DNA of 64,000 nucleotides, from assembly GCF_020169415.1 (NCBI RefSeq), contig NZ_JAIULG010000006.1, positions 1 to 64,000 on the forward strand. The letters are read 5' to 3'. This DNA comes from Tsukamurella sp. M9C. Its GTDB lineage: Bacteria; Actinomycetota; Actinomycetes; Mycobacteriales; Mycobacteriaceae. The notes below the pieces were generated by a model. It was given only the letters and a program-made list of their open reading frames with translations. It had not been told where the DNA came from and ran no database searches. The position numbers were made by a program, and so were the translations under genes. Below are positions 58,018 through 64,000 of this stretch, one piece after another (positions within the stretch are counted from its first letter, which is position 1; every line of letters begins with the position of its first letter).

Positions 58018-58469
58018 CAGAAGACCACCACGGAGACGGTCTCGGCGACGCACGCGGGACGGTCGCCGCCCTCGCGCTCGATGGTCACGCGCGCGACGAC
58101 CTGCTGGCCGCCGCCGCCCGGGGTGACCGAGACGAGCTCGACCCCGGCCCGCACGCGCGAGCCGACCGGCACCGGCGCGGGGAAGCGGACCTTGTTGCTG
58201 CCGTAGTTGACGCCCATCTTCGTGCCCTCGACGGTGTAGATCTGCCACACCAGCATCGGGATGAGGGACAGGGTCAGGTAGCCGTGGGCGATGGTCGAGC
58301 CGAACGGCCCGGCCTTCGCCTTCTCCGGGTCGACGTGGATCCACTGGTGGTCCCCGGTGGCGTCGGCGAACAGGTCGATCCGCTTCTGGTCGATCTCGAC
58401 CCAGTCGCTGTAGCCGAGGTGCTCCCCCACGGCCGCCTGCAGTTCCTCGAGTCCGTTGAGTACCCGCAT
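58017..58469 (-). CDS. MaoC-like (R)-enoyl-CoA hydratase
   Basis: A 150-residue single hot-dog protein. The hydratase motif DLFADATGDHQWIHVDPEKA holds the catalytic D40 and H45, followed by GPFGSTIAHGYLTLSL. It adds water to 2-enoyl-CoA, giving (R)-3-hydroxyacyl-CoA. It fits directly after the dehydrogenase/kinase step, whose product is an enoyl-CoA, and before the SDR upstream in the operon. It lies 28 nt after the FabG-like gene. Confidence 0.9.
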   Translation of the reverse strand: MRVLNGLEELQAAVGEHLGYSDWVEIDQKRIDLFADATGDHQWIHVDPEKAKAGPFGSTIAHGYLTLSLIPMLVWQIYTVEGTKMGVNYGSNKVRFPAPVPVGSRVRAGVELVSVTPGGGGQQVVARVTIEREGGDRPACVAETVSVVVF

Positions 58470-58497
58470 GTTTCTCGTCTCCTCGTCCTGTCCGGAC

Positions 58498-59250
58498 CTA
58501 GTCCTTGGGCCCGCCGGCCACGTACAGCACCTGGCCCGAGACGAAGCCCGCGCCCTCGCTGGCGAAGAAGCTGGCGGCGTGCGCGATGTCCGCGGGCTCG
58601 CCGACGCGCTGCACCGGGATCTCCTTGGCGGAGAAGGCCTTGAAGTCCTCGAAGGGCACGCCGATGCGCTCGGCGGTGGCGGCGGTCATGTCGGTCGCGA
58701 TGAAGCCGGGGGCGATCGCGTTCGCGGTCACGCCGAACTTGCCGAGCTCGATGGCGAGGGTCTTGGTGAGGCCCTGCATGCCGGCCTTCGCCGCGGAGTA
58801 GTTCGCCTGGCCGCGGTTGCCCAGCGCCGAGGTCGAGGACAGGTTGACGATGCGGCCCCAGCCCTCCTTGGTCTGGTACTTCTGCACCTCGCGCGACATC
58901 AGGAAGGCGCCGCGCAGGTGGACGGCCATGACCTGATCCCAGTCCGAGACGGACATCTTGAACAGCAGGTTGTCGCGCAGGATGCCCGCGTTGTTGATCA
59001 GGATCGTGGGGGCGCCGAGCTCGTCGGCGACGCGGGTGACCGCGGCCGTGACCTTCTCCTCGTCGGAGACGTCGACGCCGACGCCGATGGCGCGGCCGCC
59101 GGCGGCGGTGATCTGATCGGCGACCGCCCGGCAGGCGGCGTCGTCGAGGTCGAGGACGGCGACGGCGTGCCCGTCGGAGGCGAGGCGGCGGGCCACCTCG
59201 GCGCCGATGCCGCGGGCGGCTCCGGTCACGATGGCGATGCGCTGGGTCAT
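58498..59250 (-). CDS. FabG-like 3-oxoacyl reductase / 3-hydroxyacyl-CoA dehydrogenase (SDR)
   Basis: A 250-residue short-chain dehydrogenase. The cofactor motif is TGAARGIG, NNAG follows, and the Ser-Tyr-Lys triad is in NLSSTSALGNRGQANYSAAK. The sequence is close to FabG4-like enzymes. A role in oxidising the (R)-3-hydroxyacyl-CoA made by the MaoC hydratase is likely. ATG 59250 follows AAGGAGA, 11 nt after the HAD gene. Confidence 0.9.
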   Translation of the reverse strand: MTQRIAIVTGAARGIGAEVARRLASDGHAVAVLDLDDAACRAVADQITAAGGRAIGVGVDVSDEEKVTAAVTRVADELGAPTILINNAGILRDNLLFKMSVSDWDQVMAVHLRGAFLMSREVQKYQTKEGWGRIVNLSSTSALGNRGQANYSAAKAGMQGLTKTLAIELGKFGVTANAIAPGFIATDMTAATAERIGVPFEDFKAFSAKEIPVQRVGEPADIAHAASFFASEGAGFVSGQVLYVAGGPKD

Positions 59251-59261
59251 GGGGTTCTCCT

Positions 59262-59924
59262 TCAGGGGTGGATGGATGTGCCGGCCAGTGCGGGAACGAG
59301 TTCCCGCAACGCCGTCCGGGTGGTGCCGGCATCGGTGTGGTGGATCGCGTGGATGCCCAGGGCGGCCGCGCCCGCGACGTTGGGAGTCGCGTCGTCGATG
59401 AAGGCGGCGCGCTCGGGCGGCACGCCGAGGCGCTCGAGGGCCAGCCGGAAGATCGCGGGATCGGGCTTGCGCAGCCCCACCTCCTCCGAGATGATCACCG
59501 GCGCGAAGAGCGCCGCGAGACGCTCCCGGGGATAGAGGTTCCCGCCGCCCCAGCTGTTGGAGACGATCGCCACCGGCACGCCCGCGGCGCGCAGGTCCTC
59601 GGCGAGCGCCCACATGGCCGGATCCTCCTGGATCCGAGCGAACATGCGGCGCAGGACGCCGTCGGGGTTCACGGGATCGCCCGAGACGGTGCGCAGCGCC
59701 GCGGCGAAGGCGGCGTCGAACTCGGGCTCGGGCAGCTCGCCGGTCTCGAGCCGGTGGATGGGGCTGCCGGCGTCGGCATCCCGGCCCAGCCAGGCCTTGA
59801 GGGTCGCCGTGAAGCTCGCCGGCTCGATCCCCTCGTCGGCGATCCACGCCTCGATGCTGTGCCGCATCGGCGCGGTGAGGACGCCGCCGTAGTCGAAGAG
59901 GACCGCGCCGATCTCGGCGGTCAC
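59262..59924 (-). CDS. HAD-superfamily hydrolase (ACAD10 N-domain-like)
   Basis: A 220-residue HAD phosphatase. Motif I is LFDYGGVLT (nucleophile D11; the second Asp of DxD is replaced by Gly, as in epoxide-hydrolase N-terminal and ACAD10 HAD domains). Motif II is VSNSWGG, III is GLRKPDPAIF and IV is FIDDATPNV. In mammalian ACAD10 a HAD domain precedes kinase and dehydrogenase, and here all three are genes of one operon. It could remove misplaced phosphate or act regulatorily. GTG 59924 overlaps the quinone oxidoreductase stop (GTGA). Confidence 0.86.
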   Translation of the reverse strand: MTAEIGAVLFDYGGVLTAPMRHSIEAWIADEGIEPASFTATLKAWLGRDADAGSPIHRLETGELPEPEFDAAFAAALRTVSGDPVNPDGVLRRMFARIQEDPAMWALAEDLRAAGVPVAIVSNSWGGGNLYPRERLAALFAPVIISEEVGLRKPDPAIFRLALERLGVPPERAAFIDDATPNVAGAAALGIHAIHHTDAGTTRTALRELVPALAGTSIHP

Positions 59925-60910
59925 TGGGCCGCCTGGTAGACCACGCGGCCCACCGTGGTGCCGTCGCCGAGGCGCTGCAGGCCGTCGGGGACGGCGTCGA
60001 AGGCGAGGCGCTCGCTCACGAGCGGGCTCACCAGGCCCTGGTCGGCGAGGGCGGTCAGCTCCGCGTGGCACTGCTGCACCGCGGCCGAGTCGTAGGCGTT
60101 GTACAGGCCCCAGTGCAGTCCGACGATCGAGTAGTTCTTGATCAGCGCGTGGTTCAGGGCGGCCTCCTGAATGGTGCCGCCGGCGAAGCCCACGACGAGG
60201 ATCCGGCCCTCGAAGGCGATGCACTTGGTGGAGCGCTTGTAGGTGTCGCCGCCGACCGGGTCGTAGATCACGTCGGCGCCGCGGCCACCGGTCTCGGCCT
60301 TGACCACCTCGACGAAGTCCTGGGTGCGCCGGTCGACGACCACGTCGGCGCCCAGCTCTCGGGCGACCTCCGCCTTCTCCGCTCCGCCGACGACGCCGAT
60401 GACCCTGGCGCCCGCGGCCTTGCCGAGTTGGATCGCGGCGCTGCCGACGCCGCCCGCCGCGGCGTGCACCAGGAGGGTCTCGCCCGCTTGCAGGTGCGCG
60501 CGGCGGTGCAGCCCGAACCAGCCGGTCTGGTAGCCGATGTACAGCGACGAGGCCTGCGCGTCGTCGAGTGAAGCGGGCGCCGGGAACGCCTGTGCCGCGT
60601 TCAGCACCGCGTACTCGGCGAACCCTCCGGACGGGAGCGCCGAGCCGCCGAGGACGCGCTGCCCCACGGTGAAGCCTTCGACGCCCTCGCCGACGGCGAC
60701 GACCTCGCCGCACAGCTCCACGCCGGGCGTGAAGGGCAGGTCCGGCTTGACCTGGTAGAGGCCGCGGCACATGAGCACGTCGGGGAAGTTCGCCGCCGTC
60801 GCGAGCGTGCGGACGGTGAGCTGCCCGGGACCCGGATCGGGCGTCGGGGCGTCGACCTCGCGGAGCACCGCGAGCGGCTCACCCAGTTCCTGTACCTGCC
60901 AGGCCCTCAT
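59921..60910 (-). CDS. NADPH:quinone oxidoreductase-family enzyme
   Basis: A 329-residue zinc-free MDR protein: AANFPDVLMCRGLYQVKPDLPFTPG in the GroES part, and LVHAAAGGVGSAAIQLGKA in the Rossmann part. It probably reduces an enone, enoyl-CoA or quinone linked to the pathway. ATG 60910 overlaps the stop of the SDR gene upstream by 4 nt, so translation is coupled. It differs clearly from the oxidoreductase at 3206-4198. Confidence 0.86.
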   Translation of the reverse strand: MRAWQVQELGEPLAVLREVDAPTPDPGPGQLTVRTLATAANFPDVLMCRGLYQVKPDLPFTPGVELCGEVVAVGEGVEGFTVGQRVLGGSALPSGGFAEYAVLNAAQAFPAPASLDDAQASSLYIGYQTGWFGLHRRAHLQAGETLLVHAAAGGVGSAAIQLGKAAGARVIGVVGGAEKAEVARELGADVVVDRRTQDFVEVVKAETGGRGADVIYDPVGGDTYKRSTKCIAFEGRILVVGFAGGTIQEAALNHALIKNYSIVGLHWGLYNAYDSAAVQQCHAELTALADQGLVSPLVSERLAFDAVPDGLQRLGDGTTVGRVVYQAAQ

Positions 60911-61713
60911 CGGCCGCTCTCCTTCGTCTCGAGTCGCTGCTGCAGTTTGTTCATGCCGTGCAGCCACTTGTCGGTCGCCGTCGCACGGACGGCGTAGTAG
61001 CCCGCCACCTCGGGGTGCGGGAGGATCAGGAACTCGTCGCCGGCGAGGGCGTCGACGGCGAGCGTCGCGACCTGCTCGGGCGTGAGGGCGGAGTCGCGGC
61101 TGAGCAGCTCCTCCAGTTCGCCGGAGCGCTCGAGCATGCCCGTCTTCACGCCCTGCGGGCAGATCGCCTGGACGACGACGCCGCGGTGGCGGTACGTCGC
61201 GGAGAGCCACTCGGCGAAGGCGACGGCGGCGTGCTTGGTCACGGAGTACGCGGGGGCGCCGAGCATGGTGAGCAGCCCCGCCGCGGACGCGGTGACCACG
61301 AACCGGCCGCCGCCACGCGCGGCCCACTCGGGCACGAGCAGCCGGGCGGCGCGCACGTGGGCCATCACGTTGACGTCCAGCGACAGCGCCCAGTCGGACT
61401 CCGGGGTCTCGAGGCCGCGCCCGCGGTCGATGCCGGCATTGGCGTACCAGGCGTCGACGGCGCCGAGCTCGCGGCGCGCGGTCTCGACGAGGGCGGCGAC
61501 GCCCTCCTCGGAAGCGGCGTCGCCGGGCGCGGCGTACGCGGTGCCGCCTGCGGCGGCGATCTCGGCGACGGTCCGCGCGGCACCGTCGGCGTCGAGGTCC
61601 GCGACCACGACGCGGGCGCCGCGCGCGGCGAGTTCGCGGGCGAGCGCCGCGCCGATGCCGTTGCCGGCGCCGGTGACGACGATGCCCTTGTCCTTCGGGT
61701 CGAAGGCGGCCAT
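60907..61713 (-). CDS. Short-chain dehydrogenase/reductase
   Basis: A 268-residue SDR. TGAGNGIGAAL is the cofactor site, NAG follows, and the active-site part is VTASAAGLLTMLGAPAYSVTKHA (Ser, Tyr, Lys). The C-terminal 60 residues extend the classical fold (ILPHPEVAGYYAVRATATDKWLHGMNKLQQRL). It may oxidise a hydroxyl of the substrate before or after CoA activation. The gap to the first operon gene is only 3 nt. Confidence 0.86.
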   Translation of the reverse strand: MAAFDPKDKGIVVTGAGNGIGAALARELAARGARVVVADLDADGAARTVAEIAAAGGTAYAAPGDAASEEGVAALVETARRELGAVDAWYANAGIDRGRGLETPESDWALSLDVNVMAHVRAARLLVPEWAARGGGRFVVTASAAGLLTMLGAPAYSVTKHAAVAFAEWLSATYRHRGVVVQAICPQGVKTGMLERSGELEELLSRDSALTPEQVATLAVDALAGDEFLILPHPEVAGYYAVRATATDKWLHGMNKLQQRLETKESGR

Positions 61714-61716
61714 CGG

Positions 61717-62469
61717 CTACACCCCGCCCGTGAGCAGGACGCCACCGTCGACGGTGAGCGTCTGCCCGGTCATCCAGGCGGCGTCGTCGGAGAGCAGGAA
61801 GGCGACGACCGAGCCGATGTCGTCGGGCACGCCGAGCCGCTTGAGCGGGTACGCGGCGGAGACCTGCTCCTCGCGGCCCTCGTACAGGGCGGTGGCGAAG
61901 CGGGTCTTGACGACGGCGGGCGCGACGGCGTTCACCCGGATGTCCGGGCCGAGCTCGACGGCGAGCTCCTCGGTGAGGTGGATGACCGCGGCCTTGGAGA
62001 CGCCGTAGAAGGCGATGCCGGGCGCGGGGCGCAGGCCGGCGACGGAGCCGACGTTGACGATGGCGCCGCCGTGCTCCTTCTGCCAGGCCGCATAGACCTT
62101 CTTCGTCCAGGACAGCGTGGAGAGCACGTTGACCTCGAAGATCTTGCGCGCGGCGGCCGTGTCGATCTCCATGAGCGGGCCGTAGACCGGGTTGATGCCG
62201 GTGTTGTTGACGAAGAAGTCGGCGCTGCCGAAGGTGTCGATCGCGGTGGCGATCACCTGGTCCTGATGCGCCTCGTCATCCCCCGAACCGGCCACGGCCA
62301 CAGCCACCTCGGGGCCGCCCAGCTCGGCGACGGCCGCGTCGAGCGCCTCCTGCTTACGTGCCGTGATGACGACCTTCGCGCCGTCGGCCACCAGCCGCTG
62401 CGCGATGGCCAGGCCGATGCCGCGGCTCGCTCCCGTGACGATCGCGGTCTTCCCGGCGAATCGGGTCAT
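61717..62469 (-). CDS. Short-chain dehydrogenase/reductase, first gene of the operon
   Basis: A 250-residue classical SDR: TGASRGIGLAIA, NNTG, NVGSVAGLRPAPGIAFYGVSK (active site) and a C-terminal WMTGQTLTVDGG. A 3-hydroxyacyl-CoA or other alcohol is a likely substrate. ATG 62469 is taken as start, with GGAAGG and GGAG upstream; a GTG at 62478 is possible. It directly follows the palindromic operator at 62497-62512 and opens the 12-gene operon. Confidence 0.87.
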   Translation of the reverse strand: MTRFAGKTAIVTGASRGIGLAIAQRLVADGAKVVITARKQEALDAAVAELGGPEVAVAVAGSGDDEAHQDQVIATAIDTFGSADFFVNNTGINPVYGPLMEIDTAAARKIFEVNVLSTLSWTKKVYAAWQKEHGGAIVNVGSVAGLRPAPGIAFYGVSKAAVIHLTEELAVELGPDIRVNAVAPAVVKTRFATALYEGREEQVSAAYPLKRLGVPDDIGSVVAFLLSDDAAWMTGQTLTVDGGVLLTGGV

Positions 62470-62496
62470 GCTCCACACACCTTCCGTTCAAACTGA

Positions 62497-62512
62497 CTAA
62501 GCGCTCGCTTAG
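62497..62512. promoter_or_regulatory. Palindromic operator of the 12-gene operon
   Basis: CTAAGCG-CT-CGCTTAG has perfect 7-bp arms, extended to 8 bp by flanking A/T. It lies 28 nt before the SDR start codon. The form is typical of TetR-family acyl-CoA-responsive repressors. An identical 16-mer precedes the thiolase gene. Confidence 0.8.
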
Positions 62513-62621
62513 TTTGTAGCCTACGACACACCGCGCCGTGTGACGACCCCCTTGGGCGCACGAACCCCTGTGACGCTCCTCACAGTACGGACCGTTGCGT
62601 GCGCACACCCCCGGAAACGAC

Positions 62622-62658
62622 GGAGCGGCCCGTACGTCGAGGACGTACGGGCCGCTCC
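62622..62658 (-). terminator. Terminator of the thiolase gene
   Basis: A perfect 17-bp stem (GGAGCGGCCCGTACGTC and complement) with a GAG loop starts 20 nt after the thiolase stop codon. It separates the thiolase from the operon downstream, so the two need separate promoters. The rest of 62470-62677 holds only the operator and promoter region. Confidence 0.85.
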
Positions 62659-62677
62659 GAGGGGCGTCAGACGCGGA

Positions 62678-63895
62678 TCAGCTGAGCCGCTCGATGATCA
62701 TCGCCATGCCCTGACCGCCGCCGACACACATGGTCTCGAGGCCGAACTGCTTGTCGTGCCACTGCAGCGAGTTGATGAGCGTGCTGGTGATGCGCGCGCC
62801 CGTCATGCCGAAGGGGTGACCCACGGCGATGGCGCCACCGTTGACGTTGACCTTGTCGGCGTCGATGCCCAGGTCGCGCACCGACGGGATCACCTGCGCC
62901 GCGAAGGCCTCGTTGACCTCCATGAGGTCGATGTCGCCGATCGACAGGCCGGCGCGCTGCAGCGCCTGCTTCGACGCCTCGACGGGGCCGAGGCCCATGA
63001 TCTCGGGCGACAGGCCCGTGACGCCGGTGGAGACGATGCGCGCGAGCGGCGTCAGGCCGAGCGCCTTGGCCTTCTCGTCGGACATGATCACCACGGCGGC
63101 CGCGCCGTCGTTGAGCGGACAGCAGTTGCCGGCCGTGACGGTGCCGTCCGGACGGAAGACCGGCTTGAGCCCGGCGATGCCCTCGTAGGTGACGCCGGCG
63201 CGCGGACCATCGTCCGTGGAGACGACGGTGCCGTCGGCGAGCGTGACCGGGGTGATGTCCTTGGCCCAGAAGCCCGAAGCGACGGCGGCCTCGGCGCGGT
63301 TCTGGCTGCGCACGCCCCACTCGTCCTGGTCCTGGCGGCTGACGTTCTTGAACTGCGCGACGTTCTCGGCGGTCTGCCCCATCGCGATGTAGACGTCCGG
63401 CAGGACGCCCGCCTCACGCGGGTCGACCCAGGTCTGGCCGCCGCCGGCGAAGGTCGCGGTGCGCGCCTCGGCGTCGGCGAAGAGGGCGTTCTTGGTGTCG
63501 GGCAGGCCGTCCGCGTTGCCCTTGATGTAGCGGCTCACGGTCTCGACGCCGCCGGAGATGAAGACGTCGCCCTCCCCCGCCTTGATCGCATGGAAGGCCA
63601 TGCGCGTGGTCTGCAGGCTCGAGCTGCAGTAGCGGTTGACGGTGACGCCGGGCAGGTGGTCGAGGCCGGCCTCGACGGCGACGACGCGGGCGATGTTGAA
63701 CCCCGACTCGCCCGCGGGCTGACCGCAGCCGAACATCAGGTCGTCGATCTCGCGGGGGTCGAGCCCGGGCACCTTGTCCAGGGCGGCGCGCACCATCTGG
63801 ACCGAGAGGTCGTCCGGACGGACGTCCTTGAGCGAGCCCTTCGCTGCACGCCCGATGGGCGACCGGGCGGTGGAGACGATGACGGCTTCGGGCAT
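62678..63895 (-). CDS. Acetyl-CoA C-acyltransferase (thiolase)
   Basis: A 405-residue classical thiolase with the full catalytic set: nucleophile C90 (NRYCSSS), the His in AVGHPFGMTGAR, and the second Cys in ETMCVGGGQG. NEAFAAQ is present. It would cleave 3-ketoacyl-CoA to acetyl-CoA or propionyl-CoA plus a shortened acyl-CoA. ATG 63895 follows a strong GGAGGT. It shares the CTAAGCG palindrome with the 12-gene operon, so it can supply that pathway's last step. Confidence 0.94.
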   Translation of the reverse strand: MPEAVIVSTARSPIGRAAKGSLKDVRPDDLSVQMVRAALDKVPGLDPREIDDLMFGCGQPAGESGFNIARVVAVEAGLDHLPGVTVNRYCSSSLQTTRMAFHAIKAGEGDVFISGGVETVSRYIKGNADGLPDTKNALFADAEARTATFAGGGQTWVDPREAGVLPDVYIAMGQTAENVAQFKNVSRQDQDEWGVRSQNRAEAAVASGFWAKDITPVTLADGTVVSTDDGPRAGVTYEGIAGLKPVFRPDGTVTAGNCCPLNDGAAAVVIMSDEKAKALGLTPLARIVSTGVTGLSPEIMGLGPVEASKQALQRAGLSIGDIDLMEVNEAFAAQVIPSVRDLGIDADKVNVNGGAIAVGHPFGMTGARITSTLINSLQWHDKQFGLETMCVGGGQGMAMIIERLS

Positions 63896-63925
63896 GGGAT
63901 GACCTCCGAGTTGAACCATTACTAA

Positions 63926-63983
63926 CTAAGCGCTCGCTTAGCGGTGTACCATCTACTCTGCACCACTGAGAGCCGGTCGTCAA
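63926..63983 (-). promoter_or_regulatory. Thiolase promoter with palindromic operator
   Basis: On the minus strand TTGACG (63983-63978), a 17-nt spacer and CAGAGT (63960-63955) give a plausible promoter. The perfect palindrome CTAAGCG-CT-CGCTTAG (63926-63941) follows just beyond the expected transcription start, where a bound repressor would block transcription. Confidence 0.7.
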
Positions 63984-64000
63984 CGGACCGATCCCTGTGG

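Noticed and set aside
55770-58469. Levulinate (lva) operon proper
   Set aside because: Kinase and dehydrogenase fit, but no LvaB-type small protein is present and the neighbouring genes (lactonase, dehydrogenase pair, HAD) differ. A broader 4-hydroxy-acid role is preferred.

Overview
The window is GC-rich DNA (roughly 70 % GC by eye) from an actinobacterium of the order Mycobacteriales. A Tsukamurella- or Gordonia-like genus is my best guess, but I cannot prove the genus. The evidence is the mycolata-type gene content: the arabinofuranosyltransferase AftC, the envelope protein Cei, and several actinobacteria-restricted DUF families. The core block also runs in the same order that I recall for Mycobacterium tuberculosis Rv2670c to Rv2703. 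Many genes start with GTG, and many have a TAnnnT box 6-7 nt before the start codon, which suggests leaderless transcripts. I see no prophage, insertion sequence or CRISPR array.

Layout. 1-930: a tRNA locus, with Val(CAC) on the minus strand divergent from Gly(GCC), Cys(GCA) and Val(GAC) on the plus strand. 970-4334: a Pro-Glu-repeat membrane protein, a small unknown protein, an acetoacetate-decarboxylase-like gene with a promoter and palindrome, a quinone oxidoreductase and a second tRNA-Gly. 4397-8405: DUF6412, a YidC paralogue, YciI-like, an acyl-CoA carboxyltransferase, a CGNR-like regulator and a 57-residue protein. 8481-11240: a copper efflux operon (operator, small His-tailed membrane peptide, CopA, CsoR). 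11468-32817: the conserved core (ZapE, RibD-like, lipoprotein hydrolase, AftC, MsrB, HemQ-HemY-HemE, DUF3000, RNase D, Dxs, TrmA-like, DUF3159, hydrolase, DUF3710, Dut, DUF3093, DUF4193, Cei, SuhB, PpgK, SigA). 32867-36964: an epoxide hydrolase, a membrane protein, a two-component system and DUF6069.

37029-63895 is a lipid and acid catabolism region in four blocks. (a) A single-chain biotin carboxylase-BCCP-carboxyltransferase with its own CoA ligase and TetR regulator. (b) An MFS transporter divergent from a lipase-like hydrolase and a LysR gene; these are followed by a fumarylacetoacetase-family, metallo-beta-lactamase-fold, thiolase and CoA ligase operon of unknown substrate. (c) A tightly packed 12-gene minus-strand operon from 62469 to 50973. 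(d) A thiolase at 62678-63895.

The most interesting element is block (c). It contains separate HAD, aminoglycoside-phosphotransferase-like kinase and acyl-CoA dehydrogenase genes. These are the three domains that are fused in mammalian ACAD10, an enzyme of 4-hydroxy-acid breakdown. The same operon holds a phosphotriesterase-like lactonase, a CoA ligase, a MaoC hydratase and several SDRs. The operon and the thiolase gene next to it carry the same 16-bp palindrome (CTAAGCG-CT-CGCTTAG) upstream. I infer a gamma-lactone / 4-hydroxy-acid catabolic regulon: lactone opening, CoA activation, 4-phosphorylation, phosphate elimination to an enoyl-CoA, hydration, oxidation and thiolysis.
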